Source of the DNA: JACDAE01 sp963717195
GTDB taxonomy: Bacteria; Chloroflexota; Ktedonobacteria; Ktedonobacterales; Ktedonobacteraceae
Direction: 5' to 3'
Assembly (NCBI GenBank): GCA_963717195.1
Contig: CAVQVR010000011.1
Span: 1 to 64,000, forward strand
DNA length: 64,000 nt
Part shown: positions 26,493 through 35,872 of the stretch, one piece after another
Layout of the letters: every line of letters begins with the position of its first letter
Numbering within the stretch: the first letter of the stretch is position 1
Notes under the pieces: generated by a model
What the model was told of the DNA's origin: nothing
Database searches by the model: none
Seen by the model: the letters and a program-made list of their open reading frames with translations, nothing else
Translations under genes and position numbers: made by a program

Positions 26493-28739
26493 ATGGTTTC
26501 TCACTCCCATCTCTATTGCTTGCAGTGTGGCGCAGGTAATGTGCCCCATGCAAAGTTTTGTGTTGTCTGTGGTCATTCTCTGCAACTGGATGCTTCCATT
26601 CCTCTGCCCGCTATTCCAAAGGCCCCTTCTACGTCATCGGAACCTCCTCAGCATTCTCTACTCAAGAAGCGCTATCGCATTCTGGCTCGGATCGGCACAG
26701 GCGGATTCGCTGATGTCTACAAGGCAGCGGACACCCAATTCGGAGGACGGCTGGTAGCAATTAAAGCAATGGGCATCGATGGCATGAGCGCAAAAGAGGT
26801 GAGCGAGGCAACTGAGGCATTTGAGCGCGAGGCATTCATGCTTGCTAATTTAGTGCATCCAAATCTACCTGCTATCTATGACTATTTTCACGAAAACTGG
26901 CGCTGGTACCTGGTAATGAGTTTTATTGAGGGTACTACGCTAGAGGAATACTTGAAGGCACGAGGCGGACGATTGCCAGTGGAGAAAGTGCTTCCAATCG
27001 GCATCCAACTCTGTACTGTGCTTGGCTATCTGCATAAGAGGCAGCCACCGATTATTTTCCGTGATCTGAAATTGACAAATGTCATGCGCACACCTGAACG
27101 CCAGATCTATTTAATCGATTTTGGAGTGGCACGCCTCTTTAAGTATGGACAGGCACGCGATACGATGGCTCTAGGCTCTCCTGGCTATGCGGCTCCAGAA
27201 CAGTATGGCAAAGCGCAGACAACTCCACTGGCCGATATCTATAGCCTGGGTGCGACATTGCATACTCTTTTAAGTGGCGTTGATCCCTCCGATGCACCTT
27301 TTCGTTTCGTTCCTCTGCATATACCAGCTTATCCTGACCTTAATTCACTAATTATGCACATGGTAGAGAATGATGCCCATAAACGGCCACCCTCGATGTC
27401 GGAGGTAAAACAAGAGTTGCAGCGTATCGCGCTTGGTCACTCTTCAGAATGGGCCCAGCGGAACTGGAAGAATAACGTTCTTCATTATGCTACAGAATCC
27501 AAAACACCACTACCTCCCTCTTCTTCTTTCTCACCGGGATTGCGTCCTCTTCAACTACCAGATGATAACCAGAAGAAGCCGCCACAGAATGTTATGTCGC
27601 AAATCTCTTCTTTGCCACCACAGCCCGCTTCACAGTTTGTGGTTGGAGGCCAACAACAGATATTTTACCGACCAGTTCCTCCGCTGCCGGCATCTTCATA
27701 TCCTCCTTTGTCACGTCGCTCTATGCTCGTTGGTGGCATCGGCGGCCTTCTTGTAGCTGGCGGACTACTCACATATCTTCTATCCAGATCCGCCGAACCT
27801 TCAGTTATTCCAGCGGCACTGGCTCAACCAACGCAGCAGCCGATACCTGCAGCAGCAGTTCAAGTACAGAATCCTGCCTTGAACCCTACCGCGCTTTTTG
27901 CTGTAGCCTGGTCACCGAACGGAAGGCGTATCATCGCGGGCAGCGGTTCTGGTAAAGTGAATGTACTGAATAGCGTCGGCCAATTGATCAATACCTATAG
28001 TGGTCATAGCGCCACTATCACAGGGTTGGCATGGTCACCCGATAGCACACGAGTTGCATCAGGAAGCTATGACACAACCGTTCAATTATGGAATCCTGAT
28101 ACAGATACAAGGCTAGAGACGTATGAACAAAATATAGGTCCAGTGACCGCAATAAGCTGGTCTCCAAACGGCAACTATATTGCATCAGCAGATTACATAC
28201 ATAATGTGCTTGTGTGGGATGTTAGTTCGCGACAAACGGTCCAGACCTATCTAAATCATAGAGATCAGGTAAGAACATTGGCATGGTCGCCTGATAGTAC
28301 GTATGTCGCCTCCGGTAGTGCAGATTACTCGGTGCAGGTCTGGGAAGCGATGAATGGGAATATGATCTTCAACTATCAAGGGCATAAAGGGGTAGTAGAG
28401 AGCGTATCGTGGTCGCCAAATGGCACACGTATTGCGTCTGCGAGCGATGATCGTACAGTACATGTGTGGGATGCGCTGTCGGGCGAACATTTGTATGTTT
28501 ATGCAAGACATACTGCTCCCGTCACAGTTGTCGCATGGTCGCCAGATGGTCGCTCTATTGCCTCAGGTTCGCAGGACGGGACGATCCAGGTGTGGAGCGC
28601 TGCGGATGGCCATCTTTCCTATGTCTATAGTGGGCACACGACTGGAGTACTTTCCCTGGATTGGTCGTTATCCGGAACTATTGTCTCTACAGATGCGAAT
28701 GGCAACTTGCTCATATGGAGACCCATGCTGAGAGGATAA
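26493..28739 (+). CDS. zinc-ribbon Ser/Thr protein kinase with C-terminal WD40 propeller
   Basis: 748 residues. Zinc ribbon (CLQCG...CVVCG, about 9-27), then a Hanks-type kinase (about 55-310) with IGTGGFADVYKA, catalytic-lysine VAIKA, FRDLKLTN (HRD read as FRD, Asp kept) and LIDFGVARL. A Pro/Ser linker and a membrane helix follow (about 410-430), with a basic SRRS before it. Residues about 460-748 form seven WD40 blades, each with an (A/S)WSP-like core. The kinase is cytoplasmic; the propeller would be outside. AAGGAG precedes the ATG. It is a likely partner for FHA readers such as the 2065-3504 gene. Confidence 0.9.
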   Translation: MVSHSHLYCLQCGAGNVPHAKFCVVCGHSLQLDASIPLPAIPKAPSTSSEPPQHSLLKKRYRILARIGTGGFADVYKAADTQFGGRLVAIKAMGIDGMSAKEVSEATEAFEREAFMLANLVHPNLPAIYDYFHENWRWYLVMSFIEGTTLEEYLKARGGRLPVEKVLPIGIQLCTVLGYLHKRQPPIIFRDLKLTNVMRTPERQIYLIDFGVARLFKYGQARDTMALGSPGYAAPEQYGKAQTTPLADIYSLGATLHTLLSGVDPSDAPFRFVPLHIPAYPDLNSLIMHMVENDAHKRPPSMSEVKQELQRIALGHSSEWAQRNWKNNVLHYATESKTPLPPSSSFSPGLRPLQLPDDNQKKPPQNVMSQISSLPPQPASQFVVGGQQQIFYRPVPPLPASSYPPLSRRSMLVGGIGGLLVAGGLLTYLLSRSAEPSVIPAALAQPTQQPIPAAAVQVQNPALNPTALFAVAWSPNGRRIIAGSGSGKVNVLNSVGQLINTYSGHSATITGLAWSPDSTRVASGSYDTTVQLWNPDTDTRLETYEQNIGPVTAISWSPNGNYIASADYIHNVLVWDVSSRQTVQTYLNHRDQVRTLAWSPDSTYVASGSADYSVQVWEAMNGNMIFNYQGHKGVVESVSWSPNGTRIASASDDRTVHVWDALSGEHLYVYARHTAPVTVVAWSPDGRSIASGSQDGTIQVWSAADGHLSYVYSGHTTGVLSLDWSLSGTIVSTDANGNLLIWRPMLRG

Positions 28740-28760
28740 TGCGACAATAAGATGAACAAC

Positions 28761-28800
28761 AAAATGGGTAGAGACCAGTTCGCGCCTCTACCCATTTTAT
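28761..28800 (+). terminator. terminator after the kinase-WD40 gene
   Basis: A 13-bp stem (AAAATGGGTAGAG at 28761-28773 with CTCTACCCATTTT at 28786-28798) encloses a 12-base loop, 22 bases after the stop codon. The A/T ends act in both directions. Confidence 0.7.
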
Positions 28801-28945
28801 CAGATGCTCGTTGACCTGAGACAGGTGAGCACACAGGCACCTCACTAAAAGGACACGGGGCATAGTAAAAAGCAGAGGCGTCAATTATGATAGCTAAGAG
28901 CAGTGGAGAAAAGTTTTAAGAATAACCACGCAAGGAGAATATACA

Positions 28946-29521
28946 ATGGTGAAAGCAATAGTCAAATACTGGCTTATTCTTGCTATCGTAGTTACGGGAT
29001 TATCCTGGCTTATCTATGCAGTCGTCCAACAGGATATCAGGCAAAGTGCAAATGACCCACAGATCCAGCTAGCCGAAGATAGTGCAACAAAGTTAGCAGA
29101 TGGGCAATCAATACAAGAGGTCGTACCAGAAGAGAAGGTTGATATTGCTAAAAGCCTGGCACCATATATCATAGTATTCGATAGTAGCGGAAAACCGGTT
29201 GCCTCATCAGCTCAATTAAATGGTCAAACCCCAACAATTCCGGTGGGAGTTTTCGCCTCGGTGAGACAAAATGGTGAGGATAGAATTACATGGCAACCTC
29301 AATCCGGAGTGCGTAGTGCGGTTGTCGTGACGCAATTTAAAGGCTCATCTTCAGGTTTTGTACTTGCTGGCAGATCGCTACGCGAAGTTGAAAAACGCGA
29401 AGATTTTATGATGCAGATCGTATTTGCCGGTTGGATTAGTATGCTCCTCGTCACCCTACTTGCAACAGTAATTATTGTCAAGGTAACAGCACTTCTCTTT
29501 AGAGAGACATCAAGGGAATAA
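28946..29521 (+). CDS. two-TM membrane protein with extracytoplasmic sensor-like domain
   Basis: 191 residues. Membrane helices are at about 7-27 and 156-180. The ~125 residues between them would lie outside the cell and contain APYIIVFDSSGKPVASSAQLNG, which resembles the four-helix or PAS-like sensor segments of histidine kinases. No kinase or HAMP domain follows the second helix. AAGGAG precedes the ATG. It lies downstream of the kinase-WD40 gene, beyond a terminator. Function unknown. Confidence 0.55.
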   Translation: MVKAIVKYWLILAIVVTGLSWLIYAVVQQDIRQSANDPQIQLAEDSATKLADGQSIQEVVPEEKVDIAKSLAPYIIVFDSSGKPVASSAQLNGQTPTIPVGVFASVRQNGEDRITWQPQSGVRSAVVVTQFKGSSSGFVLAGRSLREVEKREDFMMQIVFAGWISMLLVTLLATVIIVKVTALLFRETSRE

Positions 29522-29761
29522 AAGAGAACTGATAGATAGCAACCTTACAGAAATGTTTTGTATCTAATGGAAAACTCGCGGCGTGTGTTGTCACATCCAG
29601 GAAAAACGGAAATCCACCTCTATCTGGAAGTGGGCTTTCTCTATGGTGGGATTTGAGGCTAACAGAGAAATGAGAATACCGAAATAGACATAAATATGGT
29701 ACAAATTAGTGGTCTTGAGTCGTGACACATACATATCTGGATTTTATAATCATATGGGTGA

Positions 29762-29806
29762 GGATAACGGCGGATCCGGCGAATAGAGCCCCTACGCCGA
29801 TTATTT
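29762..29806. repeat. CCCTAC-family palindromic repeat in the 29.5-29.8 kb gap
   Basis: The stretch AACGGCGGATCC...GCCCCTACGCCG carries partly complementary ends and the GCCCCTACG core found at other intergenic repeats. The rest of 29522-29836 holds no gene that I can support. Confidence 0.45.
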
Positions 29807-29836
29807 CTTCGTGTCAAAATATTGAAGGAGAGTTTT

Positions 29837-30190
29837 ATGGCAAAGGCAATACCAGGCAATAACTATGCAGTGGAGGCTGGAGATACACTCTGGTCCATTG
29901 CGCAAGAGGCATACAACAACAGTGCCGACTGGCAGAAAATTTACGATGCCAATAAGGGAACGATTGGTCCTGACCCCAACAGCTTAACGGCAGGAACCGT
30001 GCTCTACATTCCACAGTTACAGGGACACACCATAACCTATACGGTAAAGGCTGGGGACACTCTCTGGTCCATCGCGCAGTATCTTTATGGCAATGGGGAA
30101 AGCTGGCAAAAAATTTATGATGCGAACAAGCAGGTAATTGGTCCCGATCCCAATAACTTGCAAGCGGGAATGGTGCTGCACATTCCATAA
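29837..30190 (+). CDS. small protein with two LysM domains
   Basis: About 117 residues from the ATG at 29837, preceded by AAGGAGAG; an in-frame TTG at 29822 is not needed. The protein is nearly only two LysM modules (about 9-56 and 66-116), each starting with (V/T)xAGDTLWSIAQ and ending in LYIP or LHIP. LysM usually binds peptidoglycan or chitin, but there is no signal peptide, so it is either cytoplasmic (as in some BON-LysM stress proteins) or exported another way. Confidence 0.85.
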   Translation: MAKAIPGNNYAVEAGDTLWSIAQEAYNNSADWQKIYDANKGTIGPDPNSLTAGTVLYIPQLQGHTITYTVKAGDTLWSIAQYLYGNGESWQKIYDANKQVIGPDPNNLQAGMVLHIP

Positions 30191-30300
30191 CTATGAAACC
30201 ATAAGTACGTCTCATCCGTGGTTAAACTAAGAAGTGTTTCAACTGTAAAGAACTCTATTCGATAGATATACAAAAACAGAAAGAATGAACGGAGGGATAT

Positions 30301-31062
30301 ATGGCGAAGACGGACACAATAAGTAAGAGTACTGCGGCAGCGGCGGATATCAAAGATAAAGCTACAGACGCAGCACAGAACACGTATGCAAGCGCGAAAG
30401 ACCTGGCGCAGAGTACCTATTCGAACGTAAAGGACGTAGCGCAGTCTGCATACTCGAATGTGCAGGATGGCTTGCAGGACAATGCAAAAAAGGCAGCTGC
30501 CGTGGCGGCTGCTGGACTGAGCTTGAGTCAGGTTCTATCCAGAAAAGGGAATAAGCAAGCGCAGAAGAATCTGAAGTACGCACAGGCGAATGTGCAGGAT
30601 GCATTGGAAAATGTCACCGATGCTGTGAGCACGGGTGCTGGTGCAGCACAGGCAGCGGTAGGAACTGGTCTAGGTGTCGCTCAAGTGGCGTTGGCGAAAA
30701 ATGCTAAGAAGGCGCAGAAGAATCTGAAAAAAGCTCAGAAGAACTTGCAAGGCTTGCAGGGTTCGGCGGCCGAGACAGTAGGAGCTGGCCTGGGTGCGAC
30801 GCAAGATATTCTTAGCAAGAGTAGCAGGAAGGCGAGCAAGGGTCTGGCACAGGTAGCCTCTAGTGCACAAGATTTGAAGGAATCGGCGCAAGATCAGTAT
30901 GCGAAGTATCAGAGGCGCAGAAAGAGGGCCAGAAGGGCGTTGCGCCTGGGTCTAGTGGTTGGCATCGTAGCTGCGTTACTGTTCACTCCTTTGGCTGGCA
31001 AAGAGATACGACAACGTCTTGTTGATCAGTGGCAGCAGTATCGTTCGTACTTCGGAGCATAG
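30301..31062 (+). CDS. Ala/Lys-rich repetitive helical protein with C-terminal membrane segment
   Basis: 253 residues, low complexity. Repeated 11-residue-like units (AKDLAQSTYSNVKDVAQSAYSNVQD) and Lys/Gln helices (KKAQKNLKKAQKNLQG) make a long amphipathic helix, similar in style to YtxH, LEA or apolipoprotein-like stress proteins. A basic patch RRRKRARRALRLG (about 202-214) precedes one membrane helix (about 215-231). CGGAGGGAT precedes the ATG. It follows the LysM gene by 110 bases. A structural or membrane-surface role is possible but unproven. Confidence 0.6.
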   Translation: MAKTDTISKSTAAAADIKDKATDAAQNTYASAKDLAQSTYSNVKDVAQSAYSNVQDGLQDNAKKAAAVAAAGLSLSQVLSRKGNKQAQKNLKYAQANVQDALENVTDAVSTGAGAAQAAVGTGLGVAQVALAKNAKKAQKNLKKAQKNLQGLQGSAAETVGAGLGATQDILSKSSRKASKGLAQVASSAQDLKESAQDQYAKYQRRRKRARRALRLGLVVGIVAALLFTPLAGKEIRQRLVDQWQQYRSYFGA

Positions 31063-31123
31063 GATCGGCCTCTAGAGGGGCTTCACCATACTCGCCAGGG
31101 TGCGAGGCCATAGCATTCTTGAG

Positions 31124-31177
31124 AAAAGCACCTGCTAAATATTCAGGGAATCCTGAATATTTAGCAGGTGCTTTTTT
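31124..31177 (+). terminator. 24-bp perfect stem terminator
   Basis: Arms 31124-31147 and 31152-31175 are exact reverse complements around a GAAT loop. Both ends are A/T tracts, so it can act in either direction. It lies 62 bases after the Ala-rich gene. Confidence 0.8.
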
Positions 31178-31345
31178 GTGTTTCTGCGTTAAGAATGCGT
31201 GGAAAATTTTCCACAATGTAGGCTAATGGAAAGAAACTGTTCAGACGTGATCTCAGGAAGATTTGGTGATCAGTGCGGCCAGACAGCTCTTCTGCTGTCA
31301 TGGTACCAGTATATCAGAAAAATATACACAAGGATAATTTCACTA

Positions 31346-31374
31346 TTGCAGGTTCTCATATAGCATGATATAAT
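31346..31374 (+). promoter_or_regulatory. candidate promoter for the FIST gene
   Basis: A consensus TATAAT at 31369 lies 17 bases after a weak TTGCAG at 31346, about 54 bases before the start. The gap 31063-31427 otherwise holds only the terminator. Confidence 0.4.
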
Positions 31375-31427
31375 AAAAGATGTATTATGCAAGCAGGCTA
31401 TTTATTTTAAGATAGGAAGTGTGGGAA

Positions 31428-32588
31428 ATGAACGAAGTCACCATTGTACATACAGCTATTCTCGATAGTCACCAGGCAGGTACCTCGCTTGGCCTACAGA
31501 TTCGCGAGCATCTATTGACGCAGCCCGATGTAATTATTCTCTTTGCCGCTCCTCAGTATAATCACAAAGAACTTTTGCATGCGCTCAAGCAAAGTAGCCA
31601 GACCAGTTCTATTATTGGTTGCTCATCAGCAGGTAAGTTTATCAGTCATGGGCAGGGAACAGGGTTGGCATGTGCTATCGCTCTCTCCTCTAATGAGATG
31701 TCTTTCACTGTAGGACTTAGTCGCGGTCTGTCCAAAGATTGTACGAAGACTGCAGATGGGCTGGCCGCTGCCTTCCAGCATGCTCCATTATGGAATTACC
31801 ACTATCACACTATTCTGCTATTAGTGGATGCGCTTAGTGGCTGTGTAGAGAACATGGTGCAGAAACTTATGCTGGCAACAGGTGGCATATACGAGATTTT
31901 TGGAGGCGGAGCTGGTGACAATGGCCAATTTTCCTACACGTCCGTATTCTACAATACAGAAGTAACGACTGATGCTCTTGTAGCATTGGCGGTCCATTCA
32001 CACAAACCACTTGGTATTGGTGTTCAGCATGGCTGGAGACCAGTAAGCTCTCCTATGCGTTTTACCAGTGTTGAGGGGATGGACCTGATTAGTCTCGATA
32101 ACAAGCCTGCTCTAGAGGTCTTTCGCGCACACGCGAAAAATAGCGGCCAGGCATTTGACGAGAGGAATCCGCTACCTTTCTTCCTGCATAACAACCTTGG
32201 TATTGAAGGAGCTGGCTATCACTTGCATGTCCCTATTAGTATCAATTCCGATGGTTCACTCCACTTTGCTACCAAAATTCCTACATGTGGCACATCCGTT
32301 ATTATGAATGCCACTGCAACCTCGCCGATCGAAGCTGCACGTGATGCGGCCAATGAAGCACTACGCAAACTCTATGGGTGCAAACCGACTGCGGGACTTT
32401 TCTTTGACTGCGTAGCAACTCGTATCAAACTGGGAATGAGCCTGGGTTTTGAGCTCGAAGCCGCTCAGAGTACGCTTGAAAATGTGCCTTTTGCCGGGTG
32501 CGATACTCATGGACAGATCGCACGCGCTCAAGGCCAATTTAGTAGTTTTCATAATTGTACTGCCGTGGTCTGCCTTATTCCTGAGTGA
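31428..32588 (+). CDS. FIST-domain sensor protein
   Basis: About 386 residues from the ATG at 31428 with AGGAAG upstream (an in-frame GTG is at 31419). FIST N (about 30-210) shows IIGCSSAGKF and GGIYEIFGGGAGDN. FIST C (about 220-370) shows FLHNNLGI, CDTHGQIARAQGQ and a final FHNCTAVVCLIPE. FIST proteins bind small molecules such as amino acids and feed signal systems. There is no attached kinase or methyl-accepting domain, so it acts as a separate sensor. It converges with the FtsX-type permease. Confidence 0.85.
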   Translation: MNEVTIVHTAILDSHQAGTSLGLQIREHLLTQPDVIILFAAPQYNHKELLHALKQSSQTSSIIGCSSAGKFISHGQGTGLACAIALSSNEMSFTVGLSRGLSKDCTKTADGLAAAFQHAPLWNYHYHTILLLVDALSGCVENMVQKLMLATGGIYEIFGGGAGDNGQFSYTSVFYNTEVTTDALVALAVHSHKPLGIGVQHGWRPVSSPMRFTSVEGMDLISLDNKPALEVFRAHAKNSGQAFDERNPLPFFLHNNLGIEGAGYHLHVPISINSDGSLHFATKIPTCGTSVIMNATATSPIEAARDAANEALRKLYGCKPTAGLFFDCVATRIKLGMSLGFELEAAQSTLENVPFAGCDTHGQIARAQGQFSSFHNCTAVVCLIPE

Positions 32589-32613
32589 AGGTTGTTTTTT
32601 TACAGATTTTCTC

Positions 32614-35600
32614 TTATTGGTACCTCAATGCTTCAGCAGGTGTAATTCTACCAGCCTGCCAGGCAGGTAACAACGCGCCGAGGAGAGAAGAAAGAAACGA
32701 GACAGCAACGATGATACCCAGTTGTTGCCAGGGAACACTAAAAACCAGGTCGGTCTGATATTGCTCGAAGAAGTTGACGGCGAAGATATTGTGTGCCAGA
32801 ACCAGGCCAAGGGCAATACCCAGCACGCTACCCAGCGCACCCACCATAAACGATTCGAGCAGGAAAGCGCCCTGGATAAGGCGACGCGGACAGCCAAGCG
32901 CCCGTAACATGCCGATCTGCTGGCGGCGCTCAACAACAGCACGTGTTCCCGTGATTGCCAGCGCAGCAACACCCAGCAACAGGGTCATAGCCACCACACC
33001 AAGCAATACATTGCTGAGCAAAATACGCGGACCCCGTACCTGCCAGATAGCATCCTGCAGTACCGTCGTCTCCAATCCATAATCCAGATAAGCCGAGCCG
33101 AGGGCCAGAGCGAGTGCATGTACATCCTGTCCAGGCGCAACTTTGAAGTAATAGGACTGCGCCTTAGGCTGCGTGGGATCAACGCCCGTTCCAACGCTGG
33201 CAGCACTGGCAGCACCAGGTTGAATATACAATCCGAAGTGGTCGCCGTCGCTATTATCAACGACACCAATAATAGTCAATTTCATCGCCTGCTGCGCCTG
33301 CGTACCAGTCACCCAGAGCGGTATCGCCGGGAAGCTAGTATCGCCCTGATAAACACCACTCAATGCGAAGGTCAGGCGTGAGTCCAACCCTGGCGGAGTC
33401 GCAGGAGCCCCTGCATTAGTAGCTGAAGGCGTGTTGGGATCATAGACAGGCGAGCTGATACTGGCATCCGGATTATAGGGCACGGCGCTGCTATCAATCA
33501 ACGCATAGTTGGGGTGCGTCTGTAATGCCTGCCAGATAGCGCTGTCGCTACTAAATCCTTTTGCACGCGCGGTAAGGTGCAGGCCATAGCCCTGTAAGAA
33601 AGCCCCGCTCACCAGTTGAGCAGGATAGAGGGACCAGCGCGGAGTACTGGCACTGAGCTGAATCACGCCAACGTCAGTGGAACTACGTACACCGATAGCA
33701 GAAAAGCTAGCAGGATTGATACCATGTTGAGCCAGTGAGGTCTGTAGATTGGGCAACGATTTGAAATAAGCGGTGGCCTGAATATCATAACCACCCGTCT
33801 GTGTATTAATGTTGACGTATGTATTCGTCATCGCATTAGTAATTACCGCCATCACCGTCATCGCAAAGACCACCAGGCTGAACATAACGACACTCAAACC
33901 GGTACGGAAACGGCGCTGCAGGGGGTATGACGAGGCCAACCTGGACATAGCATATATGCCGGGCAAGCCAGAAACCAGGGCCAGCAATGGATTAGCCAAC
34001 AATTGAGCGTTCGCAACAATAGCCCATGCAGTTCCCAGTACCATCATCAAGCCAGCGACAAAAAAGACCTCGATGCCACCCTGGAAACGTGGCAGGCCAA
34101 GATAAGCCAGCACATCAAACGGCAAGGCCCAGTACGCCATCAGCGCCAGCCCCACGATAGCAGCAAAGAGTCCTGATAGAAGCCTACGTCCATCTCTGAG
34201 CCGTTCGCGCTGCTGAAGCGACGAGAACAGTACAACCAGACCTTCAAGGAAAGCTTTTACCAGGAGAGCGCCACCAATCACAAGAAGCGAGAGGCCGAGC
34301 GAGAACAGGGTAATCTGTGCACTCTCCAATCCCAGCTGCATCAACCAGATGCCTGCCAGTAGGGGCAGAAATCCCAGGCGTGTGAGCGTAGCTACGAATC
34401 TGATGAGAATGTCTGGAATGAGTTCAAGAAACACGCGACGGAAACGACGTGCATTACGCTGCCCCAACGCATCACTCCCCTGATGGAGCAACTGGAACAG
34501 GCGTACACCCAGTTCTCCCAGCGTAAAGGTAGCACGTCCAGGCTCTGGTAGATCGCGCATAGCCTCAACAATTGTCATACGGCTAACCAGCCACGACGAG
34601 AGCACGACCGAGCAGAAGGTAAAAATCACACCCAGGCAGTACGCAATGATAATGCTATGAGGCTCAAATGTTAACTTGAGCGGGAAATTGAAACGTGCCA
34701 ATGTGGGGCCAAGCAAGGCAACCAGTGCAATTCCAGCCAGCAGGCCAAACAGCAAACCCACAAAGGAAGCCATCAGATCGTAGACTGTTCCCTCAAAGAG
34801 AAACATAAAAATCAGGTGACGACGCTGCACGCCAATTGCACGCGCTACGCCCATCTCAGCACGACGTTCAGCCGCCAGCAGCACAAAGATCAAGAAGATA
34901 AGGAGTAGACCGATTGCCAGAGCAAAGAGGGCAAAGAGGGCGAAGATGCGCGAGAAGATATCCTCAGCATTCTGTGATACCGTTACACCATCCTGCTTTA
35001 CCTCAATGACATGTACAGGAGCGTGTGAAATCCAATTATGCAGCGTATTGGCAACGCTGTCCGATAGATCCAGACCACTCAGACCAGTGCCATGATTGGA
35101 GACATAGATCTCGCTGATAGCATCAGGATCATGCTCTATGCGGCGAAAATAGTCTATCTGAGACAGGATAAAGGGGCCATCACCGACCAGGCCGTTATTA
35201 CCTACAACAGCAACAACATGCATGACATAACGTTGTCCCGGCCAGCGTTGCGAATAGAGGTAGAGGGTATCGCCGGGCTTCGCATTGAGCAATTGAGCCA
35301 GTGTTTGATTCAGGTATACGCCATCGGCTGGAAGCGCAGCAATGCTCACCTGACGTTTATTCGCGACATTTTGCATACCACCGAAGCCACGTTCGCTGCC
35401 GGGTATAACGCCCAGAGCAGTCACCAGAGAACGCACCTGGCGCGACGTTTCATCAGCAACCAGCAAATTCTGCTCACGCAAGGCGGCAGCTACAGCAGCA
35501 ATAGAAGGATCCTGAGCGGCCTGACGAGCGATCCTATAATACACTCTATCAGGATACAGACCTTCCGGACCATAACCGCCCTCAATCTGTTCATCCACGT

Positions 35601-35868
35601 TGCCAAGATTGTAGACAGCAACACTCTGGACCGTGGCGGTCATGACATCACCAGTTGTCAGGACGCTGGAGAGGAGCGTCGTCGAAAGCATCAGGGCAAA
35701 GACGATCAAGATCATCTGCGTACGGCGGCGTGGAATATTGCGCACACCTATCTTGAAGAAGATTTTATTCCCAATGGCTAGCAGCAACGTAACGCCAATA
35801 ATGACGCCGGTGATGATCAGGAGAACCCTGGCCAGAGTATCGATTGGAAGCCCAAAGAGTTGAGTCAT
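32614..35868 (-). CDS. FtsX/MacB-family ABC transporter permease
   Basis: 1084 residues with a first TM helix (about 10-32) followed by a large extracytoplasmic domain and two FtsX domains. The first (about 305-450) has AERRAEMGVARAIGVQRRH and the second (about 955-1080) has ERRQQIGMLRALGCPRRL, both typical coupling regions. A second outside domain lies at about 690-950. Additional helices are at about 500-560. It needs an ATPase that is not encoded next to it. Its start lies four bases after the SGNH lipoprotein stop, so it is in the secG-SGNH run. Substrate unknown; lipoprotein release or peptide export are family roles. Confidence 0.85.
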   Translation of the reverse strand: MTQLFGLPIDTLARVLLIITGVIIGVTLLLAIGNKIFFKIGVRNIPRRRTQMILIVFALMLSTTLLSSVLTTGDVMTATVQSVAVYNLGNVDEQIEGGYGPEGLYPDRVYYRIARQAAQDPSIAAVAAALREQNLLVADETSRQVRSLVTALGVIPGSERGFGGMQNVANKRQVSIAALPADGVYLNQTLAQLLNAKPGDTLYLYSQRWPGQRYVMHVVAVVGNNGLVGDGPFILSQIDYFRRIEHDPDAISEIYVSNHGTGLSGLDLSDSVANTLHNWISHAPVHVIEVKQDGVTVSQNAEDIFSRIFALFALFALAIGLLLIFLIFVLLAAERRAEMGVARAIGVQRRHLIFMFLFEGTVYDLMASFVGLLFGLLAGIALVALLGPTLARFNFPLKLTFEPHSIIIAYCLGVIFTFCSVVLSSWLVSRMTIVEAMRDLPEPGRATFTLGELGVRLFQLLHQGSDALGQRNARRFRRVFLELIPDILIRFVATLTRLGFLPLLAGIWLMQLGLESAQITLFSLGLSLLVIGGALLVKAFLEGLVVLFSSLQQRERLRDGRRLLSGLFAAIVGLALMAYWALPFDVLAYLGLPRFQGGIEVFFVAGLMMVLGTAWAIVANAQLLANPLLALVSGLPGIYAMSRLASSYPLQRRFRTGLSVVMFSLVVFAMTVMAVITNAMTNTYVNINTQTGGYDIQATAYFKSLPNLQTSLAQHGINPASFSAIGVRSSTDVGVIQLSASTPRWSLYPAQLVSGAFLQGYGLHLTARAKGFSSDSAIWQALQTHPNYALIDSSAVPYNPDASISSPVYDPNTPSATNAGAPATPPGLDSRLTFALSGVYQGDTSFPAIPLWVTGTQAQQAMKLTIIGVVDNSDGDHFGLYIQPGAASAASVGTGVDPTQPKAQSYYFKVAPGQDVHALALALGSAYLDYGLETTVLQDAIWQVRGPRILLSNVLLGVVAMTLLLGVAALAITGTRAVVERRQQIGMLRALGCPRRLIQGAFLLESFMVGALGSVLGIALGLVLAHNIFAVNFFEQYQTDLVFSVPWQQLGIIVAVSFLSSLLGALLPAWQAGRITPAEALRYQ

Positions 35869-35872
35869 TTGT

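Noticed and set aside
35092..35781. 229-residue open frame on +
   Set aside because: It is antisense to the FtsX permease, with no motif or ribosome-binding site.
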